Positions 17,653-26,065 of a DNA stretch of 64,000 nt are shown here, in pieces. This DNA comes from Paenibacillus sp. GTDB taxonomy: Bacteria; Bacteroidota; Bacteroidia; Bacteroidales; Muribaculaceae. The notes beneath the pieces are model-generated. The model was not told the origin of the DNA. It searched no databases and was given only the letters and a program-made list of their open reading frames with translations. The first letter of the stretch is position 1. Each line of letters starts with the position of its first letter. The stretch is from the NCBI GenBank assembly GCA_023663345.1, contig JAMPHR010000004.1:179326-243325 (forward strand), in the 5' to 3' direction. Position numbers and translations under genes: made by a program.

Positions 17653-18897
17653 ATGAGAAATCCGGTATTCGACATAGAGAACTGGCGTGAGATAGGCACC
17701 ACACTTGCCCAGAACAAGACACGCACATTCATGACCGCCTTCGGTATTTTCTGGGGCACGGCGATACTTGCCCTTCTCATAGGAGGTTCGGACGGTCTAA
17801 GGCACTTCATGAGCCGTAATTTCGAGGGATTCGCCACCAATGCGGCCGCCATATTCCCGGGCCGTACCACCAAAAGCCATGCCGGATTCAACAAGGGCAT
17901 GGCACTTGAACTGAATCTTCAGGATGCCCGCAACATACGCCGGGCTGTCCCACAGATCGACCGATCCTCGGTGGTCAACTTCTCACGCACCGAGGCATTG
18001 TACGGGCGCAAGAAATCGAGCGCTCAACTCACCGGTGTTGAGAAAGACTATTCCAAGATATTCGAGCCCATAATCTTCGAGGGCCGTTTCATCAACGAGG
18101 CCGACGAGGCCAATTACCGCAAGGTGTGTGTGATCGGCAAGAAGGTAGCCGACGAACTATTCGGCACAGCCTCGGCATTGAGCCACGAGGTACAGCTCAA
18201 CGGAATATATTACAAGGTGATAGGTGTAGTAGGACAGACCTCGGAAGTGAATATCGGAGCAAAGATGGATGAATCGGTATTCATCCCCTACAACACCATG
18301 AGCCGCAGTTATAACCTGGGCGACCGCATCGACACATTCATGATGACATTTGGCGAGGGTTACAAGCCCGGCGACTATGAGAAACAGCTCAGACGCATCA
18401 TCGCTTCCAACCATCCCATAGCTCCCGACGATGACGGAGCTTTCCACTATTTCAACATTTCCGAAATGTTTGAGATGGTCGACAACGTATTTGCCGGCAT
18501 AAACCTCCTCGCTCTGTTTGTGGGCATCGGTACTCTACTCTCGGGAGTGATAGGAGTCGGCAACATCATGTGGATAATCGTGCGCGAACGCACCCACGAG
18601 ATAGGCATACGCCGTGCCATCGGGGCAAAACCACGCGACATAATAGTGCAGATACTCTCCGAGTCGATGGTGCTGACCACCGTGGCAGGAATCTCGGGCA
18701 TAGTGTTTGCAGCGCTCATTCTCGGCGGAGCCGAGGCATTGAGCGATGGACCTTCAGGTCCCATACATTTCCAGCTCACTTTCTCCGATGCCACCGGTAT
18801 CCTCCTCACATTCCTTGTCCTCGGCACCGCCGCCGGTATAATCCCGGCAGTAAAAGCCATGAGAATAAAACCGATCGAAGCACTCAATGACAAATAA
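17653..18897 (+). CDS. MacB-like ABC transporter permease, second of two
   Basis: A 414-residue paralogue of the upstream permease with the same plan: N-terminal helix (TFMTAFGIFWGTAILALLIGG), periplasmic MacB_PCD domain, then FtsX-type helices with VRERTHEIGIRRAIGAKPRDI. The two permeases share the coupling segment almost exactly but differ in the periplasmic part, which fits a heterodimer. It ends 12 bases before the adaptor gene. Confidence 0.92.
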   Translation: MRNPVFDIENWREIGTTLAQNKTRTFMTAFGIFWGTAILALLIGGSDGLRHFMSRNFEGFATNAAAIFPGRTTKSHAGFNKGMALELNLQDARNIRRAVPQIDRSSVVNFSRTEALYGRKKSSAQLTGVEKDYSKIFEPIIFEGRFINEADEANYRKVCVIGKKVADELFGTASALSHEVQLNGIYYKVIGVVGQTSEVNIGAKMDESVFIPYNTMSRSYNLGDRIDTFMMTFGEGYKPGDYEKQLRRIIASNHPIAPDDDGAFHYFNISEMFEMVDNVFAGINLLALFVGIGTLLSGVIGVGNIMWIIVRERTHEIGIRRAIGAKPRDIIVQILSESMVLTTVAGISGIVFAALILGGAEALSDGPSGPIHFQLTFSDATGILLTFLVLGTAAGIIPAVKAMRIKPIEALNDK

Positions 18898-18909
18898 TAG
18901 AACCGCAAT

Positions 18910-20019
18910 ATGAAAAAGTTTTTCAAAATCTTCATCTGGGTACTTGTAGCCTCAATATTCCTGGGCACATTTGTGTACCTGTTCCTCAACTCGCGCCCCA
19001 AGGAGACACGATATGAAATCGTGAGGCCAAGCACAGGCGACATAGAGCGTACCACCATACTCACCGGTAATATCGAGCCTCGCGACGAGATCGAGATCAA
19101 GCCTCAGGTTTCGGGTATCATCTCGGAAATAAATGTCGAGGCCGGCGATATGGTGAAGGAGGGCGACGTGATAGCCCGCATCAAGATCATCCCCGACGAG
19201 GGTCAGCTATCATCGGCCCTCTCGCGCATCGCTACCGCCCGCATATCGCTTGAGGATGCTCGGGCCAAGCATGAGCGCAACACCATGCTTCTCGAGAAAA
19301 AAGTGATAAGCCGTGAGGAGTACGAGACTACAGCCACAACATACTCCCAGGCCAAGGCCGAGCTGAATGCCGCCGAGGATGCCTACTCTATAGTGAAGGA
19401 GGGAGTCTCCAAGACCAATGCCAAGGAGAGCAACACCATGGTCCGCGCCACCATCACCGGACTTGTGCTCGATGTCCCCGTAAAAGTGGGCTCATCGGTA
19501 ATCCAGGCCAACACGATGAACGACGGTACCACCGTGGCGACTATAGCCGACATGAACAACCTGATATTCAAGGGAAAAGTGGATGAGACGGAGGTGGGAC
19601 TCCTTTCGGTCAACCAGCCCATGGAGATCTCCATAGGGGCGTTGCCCGACCTGCATCTCGATGCCGTGATCGAGAATATAGCCCCCAAGGGCACCGAGAC
19701 CAACGGAGCCAACACCTTCGAGATAAAGGCCGCGCTGAATGTCCCCGAAGGACAGCATCTGCGCGCCGGGTACAGCGCCAATGCCAAGGTGGTGCTGAAC
19801 AATGCCTCAGGCGTGATGACCGTCCCAGAAAGCGTTATCGAGTGGGCAGGCGACAGCACATATGTCTATGTCCTTACCGACTCGGTCAAAGGCCAGAACT
19901 TCACCCGCACTCCCGTGACCACAGGTCTTTCCGACGGAATAAACATACAGATCAACTCGGGTATCTCGGCCGACACCCCTCTGCGCGGAGCCATCAAGAC
20001 GGATAAACCCAATACGTAA
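18910..20019 (+). CDS. MacA-like periplasmic adaptor (HlyD/RND MFP family)
   Basis: A 369-residue adaptor. An N-terminal hydrophobic anchor (residues about 4-26) is followed by a lipoyl half (IEIKPQVSGIISEINVEAGDMVKEGDVIARI), an alpha-hairpin with coiled-coil character (residues about 95-145), the second lipoyl half (VRATITGLVLDVPVKVGSSV) and beta-barrel and membrane-proximal domains. It links the permease pair to the outer-membrane channel encoded 7 bases downstream. Confidence 0.92.
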   Translation: MKKFFKIFIWVLVASIFLGTFVYLFLNSRPKETRYEIVRPSTGDIERTTILTGNIEPRDEIEIKPQVSGIISEINVEAGDMVKEGDVIARIKIIPDEGQLSSALSRIATARISLEDARAKHERNTMLLEKKVISREEYETTATTYSQAKAELNAAEDAYSIVKEGVSKTNAKESNTMVRATITGLVLDVPVKVGSSVIQANTMNDGTTVATIADMNNLIFKGKVDETEVGLLSVNQPMEISIGALPDLHLDAVIENIAPKGTETNGANTFEIKAALNVPEGQHLRAGYSANAKVVLNNASGVMTVPESVIEWAGDSTYVYVLTDSVKGQNFTRTPVTTGLSDGINIQINSGISADTPLRGAIKTDKPNT

Positions 20020-20026
20020 TAAAGAC

Positions 20027-21331
20027 ATGAAACTGCCATTCATCATATTATCCTCAGCAATCCTCGCCTCCTCTCTGTCGGCCAAGGCCGACCCATGGAG
20101 TCTCGACAGCTGCATCAGCTATGCCGTGGAACATAATCTCGATGTGCGGGCGGCGTTGCTCGAACGCCAGCGCGGAGACCTCAACGTGACCGAGGCCAAG
20201 GACAGATTTCTGCCTAATGTATCGGCCTCAGCCTCACAGAGCTGGAATTTCGGACGTGGCCTCACCTCGGAGAACACTTATGCCAACCGCAACACCTCAT
20301 CATTCGGCTGGGGCGGATCATTGTCACTCCCTCTGTTCCAGGGACTGAGCGCCATACGTCAGCTACGTCAGGCCCGAGCCAATGTCAGGGACCTCGATAT
20401 CAGGGTGGAATATGCCCGCGATGAAACTACACTCGCCATCATGTCATTCTACCTACAAGCTCTCTACAACAAGGAACTGCTGTCAGTGCGTCGCGAGGAG
20501 CTCAACCTGTCACGCGCCCAGCTCGCCCGCCAGGAAGCATTACTTGAAGGGGGCAAAATACCCGAAGTGGATGTGCTTCAGGCAAAATCACAGGTTGCAT
20601 CGGGCGAGGTATCGGTGATAAATGCCGAAAACGATTATCGGCTTGCCATGGTAGATCTCACCCGGGCACTGGAGCTTGATGACACCGAGGGGTTTGACAT
20701 ACAGCCTCTCGATCTCGACAATGAGCTCCCGACGCTGGCATCAGCTGAGACTGTGTACCGTAACGCCATCGAGAATTATTCGGGAATACGCATGGCCCGG
20801 TCGGCAATCGGACTGGCCGATCACGCCATATCCATAGCCAAGTCGGGCTACCTGCCGCAACTGTCCTTCAGTGCCGGAGTGAACTCAAGCTACTATACTC
20901 TTTCCGGTGCCCCGGGACCATCATTCTCCCGACAGATGCGCGACAATTTCTCCAAGTCGCTCGGTTTTTCGCTTAACATTCCTATTTTCAACGCCTTCAA
21001 CACGCGCAACCAGATACGCCAGGCCAAACTACAGCGCATGTCGGCCGAACTGGAGCTTGAGCGACGTGAGAGCGAACTCAACAAGACCATCCAGCAGGCC
21101 TATTGCCAGGCCCAAGGTGCCGAAGCCCGTTATAAGGCCGGTGAGACAGCTGTGGTAGCGGCCAAAGCGGCCCTGAACGCGATGACGGAAAAGACAATAT
21201 ACGGACGCGCCAATTCCACCGAATGGGAACAGGCCCGCACCAATTATATCACCACCCTTTCGGAACAGGTACAGGCAAAATATGAAATGATACTCCGCAA
21301 CCGAATACTCAACTTCTATAATAAAAGATAA
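20027..21331 (+). CDS. TolC-family outer-membrane efflux protein
   Basis: A 434-residue protein with a signal peptide (MKLPFIILSSAILASSLSAKA) and the internal duplication of TolC-like channels. The first repeat starts WSLDSCISYAVEHNLDVRAALLE, and long helices ending near residues 215 and 430 form the periplasmic tunnel. It supplies the outer-membrane exit for the ABC system encoded just upstream. The PAP2 gene follows after 14 bases. Confidence 0.92.
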   Translation: MKLPFIILSSAILASSLSAKADPWSLDSCISYAVEHNLDVRAALLERQRGDLNVTEAKDRFLPNVSASASQSWNFGRGLTSENTYANRNTSSFGWGGSLSLPLFQGLSAIRQLRQARANVRDLDIRVEYARDETTLAIMSFYLQALYNKELLSVRREELNLSRAQLARQEALLEGGKIPEVDVLQAKSQVASGEVSVINAENDYRLAMVDLTRALELDDTEGFDIQPLDLDNELPTLASAETVYRNAIENYSGIRMARSAIGLADHAISIAKSGYLPQLSFSAGVNSSYYTLSGAPGPSFSRQMRDNFSKSLGFSLNIPIFNAFNTRNQIRQAKLQRMSAELELERRESELNKTIQQAYCQAQGAEARYKAGETAVVAAKAALNAMTEKTIYGRANSTEWEQARTNYITTLSEQVQAKYEMILRNRILNFYNKR

Positions 21332-21345
21332 TAAACCAACGATTA

Positions 21346-22623
21346 ATGAAACTTAAGACTGTTTTACTTTTAGTAATCTCTCTATTCTTTCATTTCAATA
21401 TTTCAGGACAAACAACAAATAAAGATTCCCTCTCATACATCCATCACCCCGAACCGGATACGCTTCTTAACATCAGCGACAATCCTGAACGTAGCAGAAT
21501 GGAGAGGTTCTCCTCTTCAAAACTTTTTCGCATGACCTACGTCGGGGTACCATTGATTGTATGCGGACAAATAATCAACCAAGATTATCACTTCCGCTCG
21601 CTTCGCAATGACTATATCCCGAAATTTCGACATCATATCGACGATTATGTCCAATATGCACCTGCCGCGATAATGCTTGGCATGAAAGTGGCAGGCGTGC
21701 AAAGCAGAAGCAGTTGGGGACGTATGCTGACATCCGATGCGTTCTCTGCTGCGATAATGGCAACGGCTGTAAACTCTCTGAAATATACAGTCAAAACCGA
21801 GCGTCCCGATGGTTCAAACCGCCACTCTTTCCCCTCGGGACATACAGCCACCGTGTTCATGACAGCAACCATGCTGACCAAGGAATATGGTCATCTGTCG
21901 CCATGGATCGGAATCGGGTCATACTCCGTGGCCACCGCCACAGGATTGATGCGCATGGCCAACAATAAGCATTGGCTGTCGGACGTTATGACAGGTGCCG
22001 GCATCGGAATCATTGCCACCGAACTGGGATATTATCTTGCCGACCTGATATTCAAAGACCGAGGAATCACCAATTTTGATTCCGAGGAGAAACTGGATCG
22101 CTATGCTCCACCGTCATTCATTGGCCTATATCTTGGAATCAATCTTTTACCGAGCGGATACAATATAAATAATGAATACCGCTACGGGACCTCATCGGGA
22201 AGCAATGCCGGTATCGAAGGTGCATGGTTCGGCAATGCGTATTTCGGAGTGGGAGGACGACTTACAATATCTGACACCAACGTCCTTCTAAACGATGAAC
22301 AGACCGAGACAGCAAAGCTTGATGCCGTTAAGTTCTTGATTGGCCCATATTTCTCCAAACCATTGTCAGTGAGATGGGCTCTCGGCACAAAACTTATAGG
22401 AGGGGTTGTACACTATCCCACACTACACATAGGCGACCATCGGATACCTAAGAATGACGCGATGTGTTTTTCCACAGGTGTGACTATGACATTCAAGGCC
22501 CGGAAACATCTTGGATTCAGACTTTTCATCGATTATGATTTACAACAGCCTCATAGCAAGCTGACCCGCGAGTGGATGCACATGCTCACATTCGGAGGTT
22601 CATGTGCCGCGATTCTCAAATAG
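21346..22623 (+). CDS. PAP2-family phosphatase with C-terminal beta-barrel-like domain
   Basis: A 425-residue protein. After a signal sequence (MKLKTVLLLVISLFFHFNISGQ), residues about 150-215 carry the three PAP2 motifs: KTERPDGS, PSGHTATVF and a RMANNKHWLSDV variant of the third motif. These remove phosphate from lipid or small substrates. Residues about 250-425 (LYLGINLLPSGYNIN, AYFGVGGRLTIS, FRLFIDYDL) alternate polar and hydrophobic residues like a small outer-membrane barrel. Related Bacteroidales PAP2 enzymes act on lipid A or undecaprenyl phosphate, so an envelope substrate is likely. It closes the efflux operon and is more AT-rich than its neighbours. Confidence 0.85.
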   Translation: MKLKTVLLLVISLFFHFNISGQTTNKDSLSYIHHPEPDTLLNISDNPERSRMERFSSSKLFRMTYVGVPLIVCGQIINQDYHFRSLRNDYIPKFRHHIDDYVQYAPAAIMLGMKVAGVQSRSSWGRMLTSDAFSAAIMATAVNSLKYTVKTERPDGSNRHSFPSGHTATVFMTATMLTKEYGHLSPWIGIGSYSVATATGLMRMANNKHWLSDVMTGAGIGIIATELGYYLADLIFKDRGITNFDSEEKLDRYAPPSFIGLYLGINLLPSGYNINNEYRYGTSSGSNAGIEGAWFGNAYFGVGGRLTISDTNVLLNDEQTETAKLDAVKFLIGPYFSKPLSVRWALGTKLIGGVVHYPTLHIGDHRIPKNDAMCFSTGVTMTFKARKHLGFRLFIDYDLQQPHSKLTREWMHMLTFGGSCAAILK

Positions 22624-22625
22624 AA

Positions 22626-22664
22626 AACCCGGACAAGTATTCTTAGAGAATACTTGTCCGGGTT
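22626..22664. terminator. Strong hairpin between convergent operons
   Basis: An 18-base perfect stem (22626-22643 with 22647-22664) and a 3-base loop lies 3 bases after the PAP2 stop codon. On the minus strand it is followed by TTTTCT, so it can end the galactose operon as well as the efflux operon. Confidence 0.85.
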
Positions 22665-22758
22665 AAATATAAAGCTGTCAAACCGTTCGATAATCACGGT
22701 TCAATGTAGCATATCCACGATGATCTCCCAAATGGAGATGACATAGGACATGTTTAGA

Positions 22759-23901
22759 TTACTCTTCGATGCGACGGGCACCGTCAGATATAATCACGTC
22801 GTAGATCTTGGGAGCGTGGCCATACTTGGCAGCAAACTTCTCCTTGGCTGTTTCGATGAAGTGATCGTACTTGTCGTCGGCAACCAAGTTGATGGTGCAA
22901 CCGCCGAAACCGCCACCCATGATGCGTGAACCGGTCACGCCACACTCCTTAGCGATGTCGTTGAGATAATCAAGCTCCTCGCATGATACCTCATAGTCCT
23001 TGGAAAGACCGCGGTGAGTCTCGTACATGAGACGGCCAACGGTGTCGATGTCGCCACGGTTGAGGGCGTCGCACACGTCGAGCACTCGTTCCTTCTCCTC
23101 AATCACAAACTTGGCACGCATATAGTCCTCAGCCGTGATATCGCTTTTGACAGCCTCGAGAGCCTCCATGTCGGCATCACGCAGTGTCTCGATACCGAGA
23201 CGCTTGGCAACACGCTCACATGACTGGCGACGCTTGTTGTAGGGCGAATCCACGAGCTCGTGCTTCACCACCGAGTCAACAAGCACCAGCTTATAGCCGT
23301 CGATCTTGAAGGGGAAATACTCATATTCAAGCGAACGGCAGTCGAGACGGATCAGGCAATCCTTCTTGCCAAACACTGAAGCAAACTGGTCCATGATGCC
23401 ACAGTTCACTCCGCAGTAATTGTGCTCGGTGGACTGGCCGATCTTGGCGAGTTCAAACTTCTCGATGGTGTTATCATTGAACATATCGTTGAGTGCGAAC
23501 GCGAAGCATGACTCCAGGGCGGCCGATGATGACAGGCCGGCTCCAAGGGGTACGTTGCCTGCGAACACAGCATCAAAACCCTTGACGGTTCCACCGCGCT
23601 TGATGGTCTCGCGACATACACCAAACACGTAGCGTGCCCACTGCTGGGTAGGTGCGTCCTCCTCGTTGAGACCGAAATGGGCCTCCTCGTTGAGATCGAG
23701 AGAGTAGAGATTGACTGTATCGGTGCCGTTGGCACGGATATCAGCCATTATCACCTTGTCGATAGCTCCGGGAAACACGAAGCCACCGTTGTAATCAGTG
23801 TGCTCACCAATGAGGTTGATACGGCCGGCCGAAGCATAAAGTGTGCCTTTACCGCCGAAATGCTCGTCAAAGGCTTTGACAATCTTGTTTTTTAATTCCA
23901 T
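22759..23901 (-). CDS. galK: Galactokinase
   Basis: A 380-residue GHMP kinase that phosphorylates galactose at C1. Diagnostic motifs are GRINLIGEHTDYNGG (residues 27-40), the ATP loop PLGAGLSSSAALE and GGGFGGCTINL near the C-terminus. It is the last gene of the operon galM - nucleotidyltransferase - galK, 51 bases behind its upstream neighbour. The usual partner galT is absent from the window. Confidence 0.96.
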   Translation of the reverse strand: MELKNKIVKAFDEHFGGKGTLYASAGRINLIGEHTDYNGGFVFPGAIDKVIMADIRANGTDTVNLYSLDLNEEAHFGLNEEDAPTQQWARYVFGVCRETIKRGGTVKGFDAVFAGNVPLGAGLSSSAALESCFAFALNDMFNDNTIEKFELAKIGQSTEHNYCGVNCGIMDQFASVFGKKDCLIRLDCRSLEYEYFPFKIDGYKLVLVDSVVKHELVDSPYNKRRQSCERVAKRLGIETLRDADMEALEAVKSDITAEDYMRAKFVIEEKERVLDVCDALNRGDIDTVGRLMYETHRGLSKDYEVSCEELDYLNDIAKECGVTGSRIMGGGFGGCTINLVADDKYDHFIETAKEKFAAKYGHAPKIYDVIISDGARRIEE

Positions 23902-23952
23902 GGTTTTATATGGTTGAGGTAAGTATTTGTGTGTGTTTGTGTTAATTGAGAT

Positions 23953-24858
23953 TTAGAACATCTTGTCGGGGTACACACCATCGGCGTGCAGCTGGGCGAA
24001 CTTCTCCACCACTCCGGGACGGTCGGCGGCATAAGTCACACCAAACCAACGAGAATCGGTGTCAAGTACCTTTACGGTAGCCTCTCCGTTGTGAATAAGA
24101 GTGTCGATGCACAAGGGGATGAAGAACTCGGCCTTGGGTGTGTTCAGATCCTTGTCAAGGAACTTCTTGAACTCGCGCTCGCTGTAGTCGAAGTAGTCGG
24201 GAGTGAAGCCCCACAGGTTCATAGATACGGGAGTCATGGGATCGAGAGTCTGCTCAACGCCGTTCTCATCGGTGAACACGATGTCGCCATTGGGGGCATA
24301 GCTGATGGCTGTGCGCTCCACCACGCCGGTGAGATTGCCGTCGGCTCCTGTAGAGCATACGCCACGGGCCACGCTACCATTCTCGGTCATGGTGTTGCCC
24401 ACGCGGAAGCCTACCATAGAATAGTCGCCCTTGCGGTCGCGGGGACGCATCAGATCCTCAGCAATCACGCGGAAAGCGTCACGGCCATAGAAGTCATCGG
24501 CATTGATCACGGCAAACGGCTCCTTGATCACCTCGCTGCCCATCATCACGGCATGGTTGGTGCCCCAGGGCTTGGTGCGGTCAGCAGGACATGTGTAGCC
24601 CTCGGGGAGCTTGTCGGTGGCCTGGAATACCACCTCAACGGGGATGTGTCCCTCATATTTCGACAGGATCTTCTCGCGGAAATCCTTCTCAAAATCTTTA
24701 CGTATCACGAACACAACCTTACCGAATCCGGCCTGGATGGCATCATAGATAGAATAGTCCATTATGGTCTGTCCCTGGGGACCCAGCGGATCAAGCTGCT
24801 TGAGACCTCCGTAACGGCTACCCATGCCGGCGGCAAGTACAAAAAGTGTTGGTTTCAT
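23953..24858 (-). CDS. Sugar-phosphate nucleotidyltransferase in the galactose operon
   Basis: A 301-residue nucleotidyltransferase fold. The N-terminal signature LAAGMGSRYGGLKQLDPLG (residues 8-26) binds the nucleotide, and NADDFYGRDAF carries the metal-binding Asp. The protein is of the RmlA/GalU superfamily but does not match GalU closely. Position between galM and galK suggests it makes a UDP-sugar, perhaps UDP-galactose directly from galactose-1-phosphate and UTP, which would replace GalT. The substrate is inferred from context only. Confidence 0.82.
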   Translation of the reverse strand: MKPTLFVLAAGMGSRYGGLKQLDPLGPQGQTIMDYSIYDAIQAGFGKVVFVIRKDFEKDFREKILSKYEGHIPVEVVFQATDKLPEGYTCPADRTKPWGTNHAVMMGSEVIKEPFAVINADDFYGRDAFRVIAEDLMRPRDRKGDYSMVGFRVGNTMTENGSVARGVCSTGADGNLTGVVERTAISYAPNGDIVFTDENGVEQTLDPMTPVSMNLWGFTPDYFDYSEREFKKFLDKDLNTPKAEFFIPLCIDTLIHNGEATVKVLDTDSRWFGVTYAADRPGVVEKFAQLHADGVYPDKMF

Positions 24859-24885
24859 ATTTTACTTAGCTATTGTAATTAATGA

Positions 24886-25926
24886 TTATTTGAAGATAAA
24901 TTTTATAGTCTCGTCATATTCCTCACCGGGACGGAGCACCGGGCTGGGGAATTGAGATTTGTTGGGTGCATCGGGAAATCCCTGACACTCGATTGCCACA
25001 CCGTCATAGTCCTTGTAGGCATGTCCCGAAATGCTCTCGGGACAGCCGTCGAGCCAGTTTCCGGTATAGATCTGCATACCGGGCTGAGTGGTCTCGACAA
25101 TCAGGCTACGACCCGATTTCGGGCCCTTAAGCTCGGCCACAGTGAGCAGCTTGCCTTTCTCGTATCCGTCGATTACCCAGCAGTGGTCATAACCCTTGCC
25201 TATCTTCAGCGCCTCGAAATCGGCATTGATGTCACGGCCTATGGTCTTGAACGATGTGAAGTCCATGGGGGTGCCTTCCACGGGAGCGAGCTCTCCGGTG
25301 GGGATCTGGGTAGCATCGGTGGGCAACCAGCGCGAGGCATTGAGCTTCATCTCGTGATCGAGCACCGAGCCTGAATCCTCGCCATCGAGGTTGAAATATA
25401 CGTGATTGGTGAGATTTATCACAGTGGGAGCATCAGTGGTGGCTCCGAGACGCAGGGTGAGTTCGTTGTCATCGCTCCATGTGTATTCCGCTGTAGCTGT
25501 GAGATTGCCCGGATAGCCTTCCTCGCCATCCTCGGCACAATACACCATGGCCACTTTGTTGTCGCCCACCTCGCGGGCATCCCATATCTGGTTCATGAAT
25601 CCTTCTGGACCGCCGTGGAGTGCATTGGGGCCGTTATTGATCGCGAGAGTGTATTCCTTGCCGTCGAGGGTGAAATGCCCGAGGGCGATACGGTTGGCGA
25701 AACGTCCGGGGATCTTTCCGGCACAGGGGCCGTCGCCGATCCATGAAGCGGCATCCTTATATCCGAGAGCCACATCGGCCATGACACCATTCTTGTCAGG
25801 AACAATTATCGAAACTATGCCGGCTCCAAGGGTCGACAATGTAACGCTCGCACCCGACTTGTTGGTAATGGTAAAATGTGTGATCTCGCCCTTCGATGAG
25901 GGATAGGTAGTTTTGGTAATAGACAT
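24886..25926 (-). CDS. galM: Aldose 1-epimerase (galactose mutarotase)
   Basis: A 346-residue mutarotase converting beta- to alpha-galactose for galactokinase. Visible family motifs are GRFANRIALGHFTLDG, NGPNALHGG, the catalytic histidine in TNHVYFNLDG and the catalytic glutamate in VAIECQGFPDAPN. No signal peptide, so it is cytoplasmic. It is first in the galactose operon, with the nucleotidyltransferase 27 bases downstream. Confidence 0.95.
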   Translation of the reverse strand: MSITKTTYPSSKGEITHFTITNKSGASVTLSTLGAGIVSIIVPDKNGVMADVALGYKDAASWIGDGPCAGKIPGRFANRIALGHFTLDGKEYTLAINNGPNALHGGPEGFMNQIWDAREVGDNKVAMVYCAEDGEEGYPGNLTATAEYTWSDDNELTLRLGATTDAPTVINLTNHVYFNLDGEDSGSVLDHEMKLNASRWLPTDATQIPTGELAPVEGTPMDFTSFKTIGRDINADFEALKIGKGYDHCWVIDGYEKGKLLTVAELKGPKSGRSLIVETTQPGMQIYTGNWLDGCPESISGHAYKDYDGVAIECQGFPDAPNKSQFPSPVLRPGEEYDETIKFIFK

Positions 25927-25981
25927 GATGATTATGTGTCGGTAAAAAAGGTTGTGTTACGGATTGAGCAATCCGGTCACG

Positions 25982-25989
25982 CAAATGTA
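25982..25989 (-). promoter_or_regulatory. Promoter -7 box of the galactose operon
   Basis: Minus-strand TACATTTG fits TAnnTTTG, 56 bases before galM. Possible TTTG -33 boxes lie 16 or 25 bases away, so the spacing is not ideal. Confidence 0.45.
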
Positions 25990-26065
25990 AGCATTTATCA
26001 CTTGGCAAACAATTACAAATACGTCAAAAATGCATAAAAATCGGTCATATCACCCCTCGTCGCCA

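Noticed and set aside
23986-24882. 298-residue plus-strand reading frame opposite the nucleotidyltransferase
   Set aside because: It mirrors a well-supported gene with strong motifs. Long antisense frames arise here from the codon bias of the real gene.
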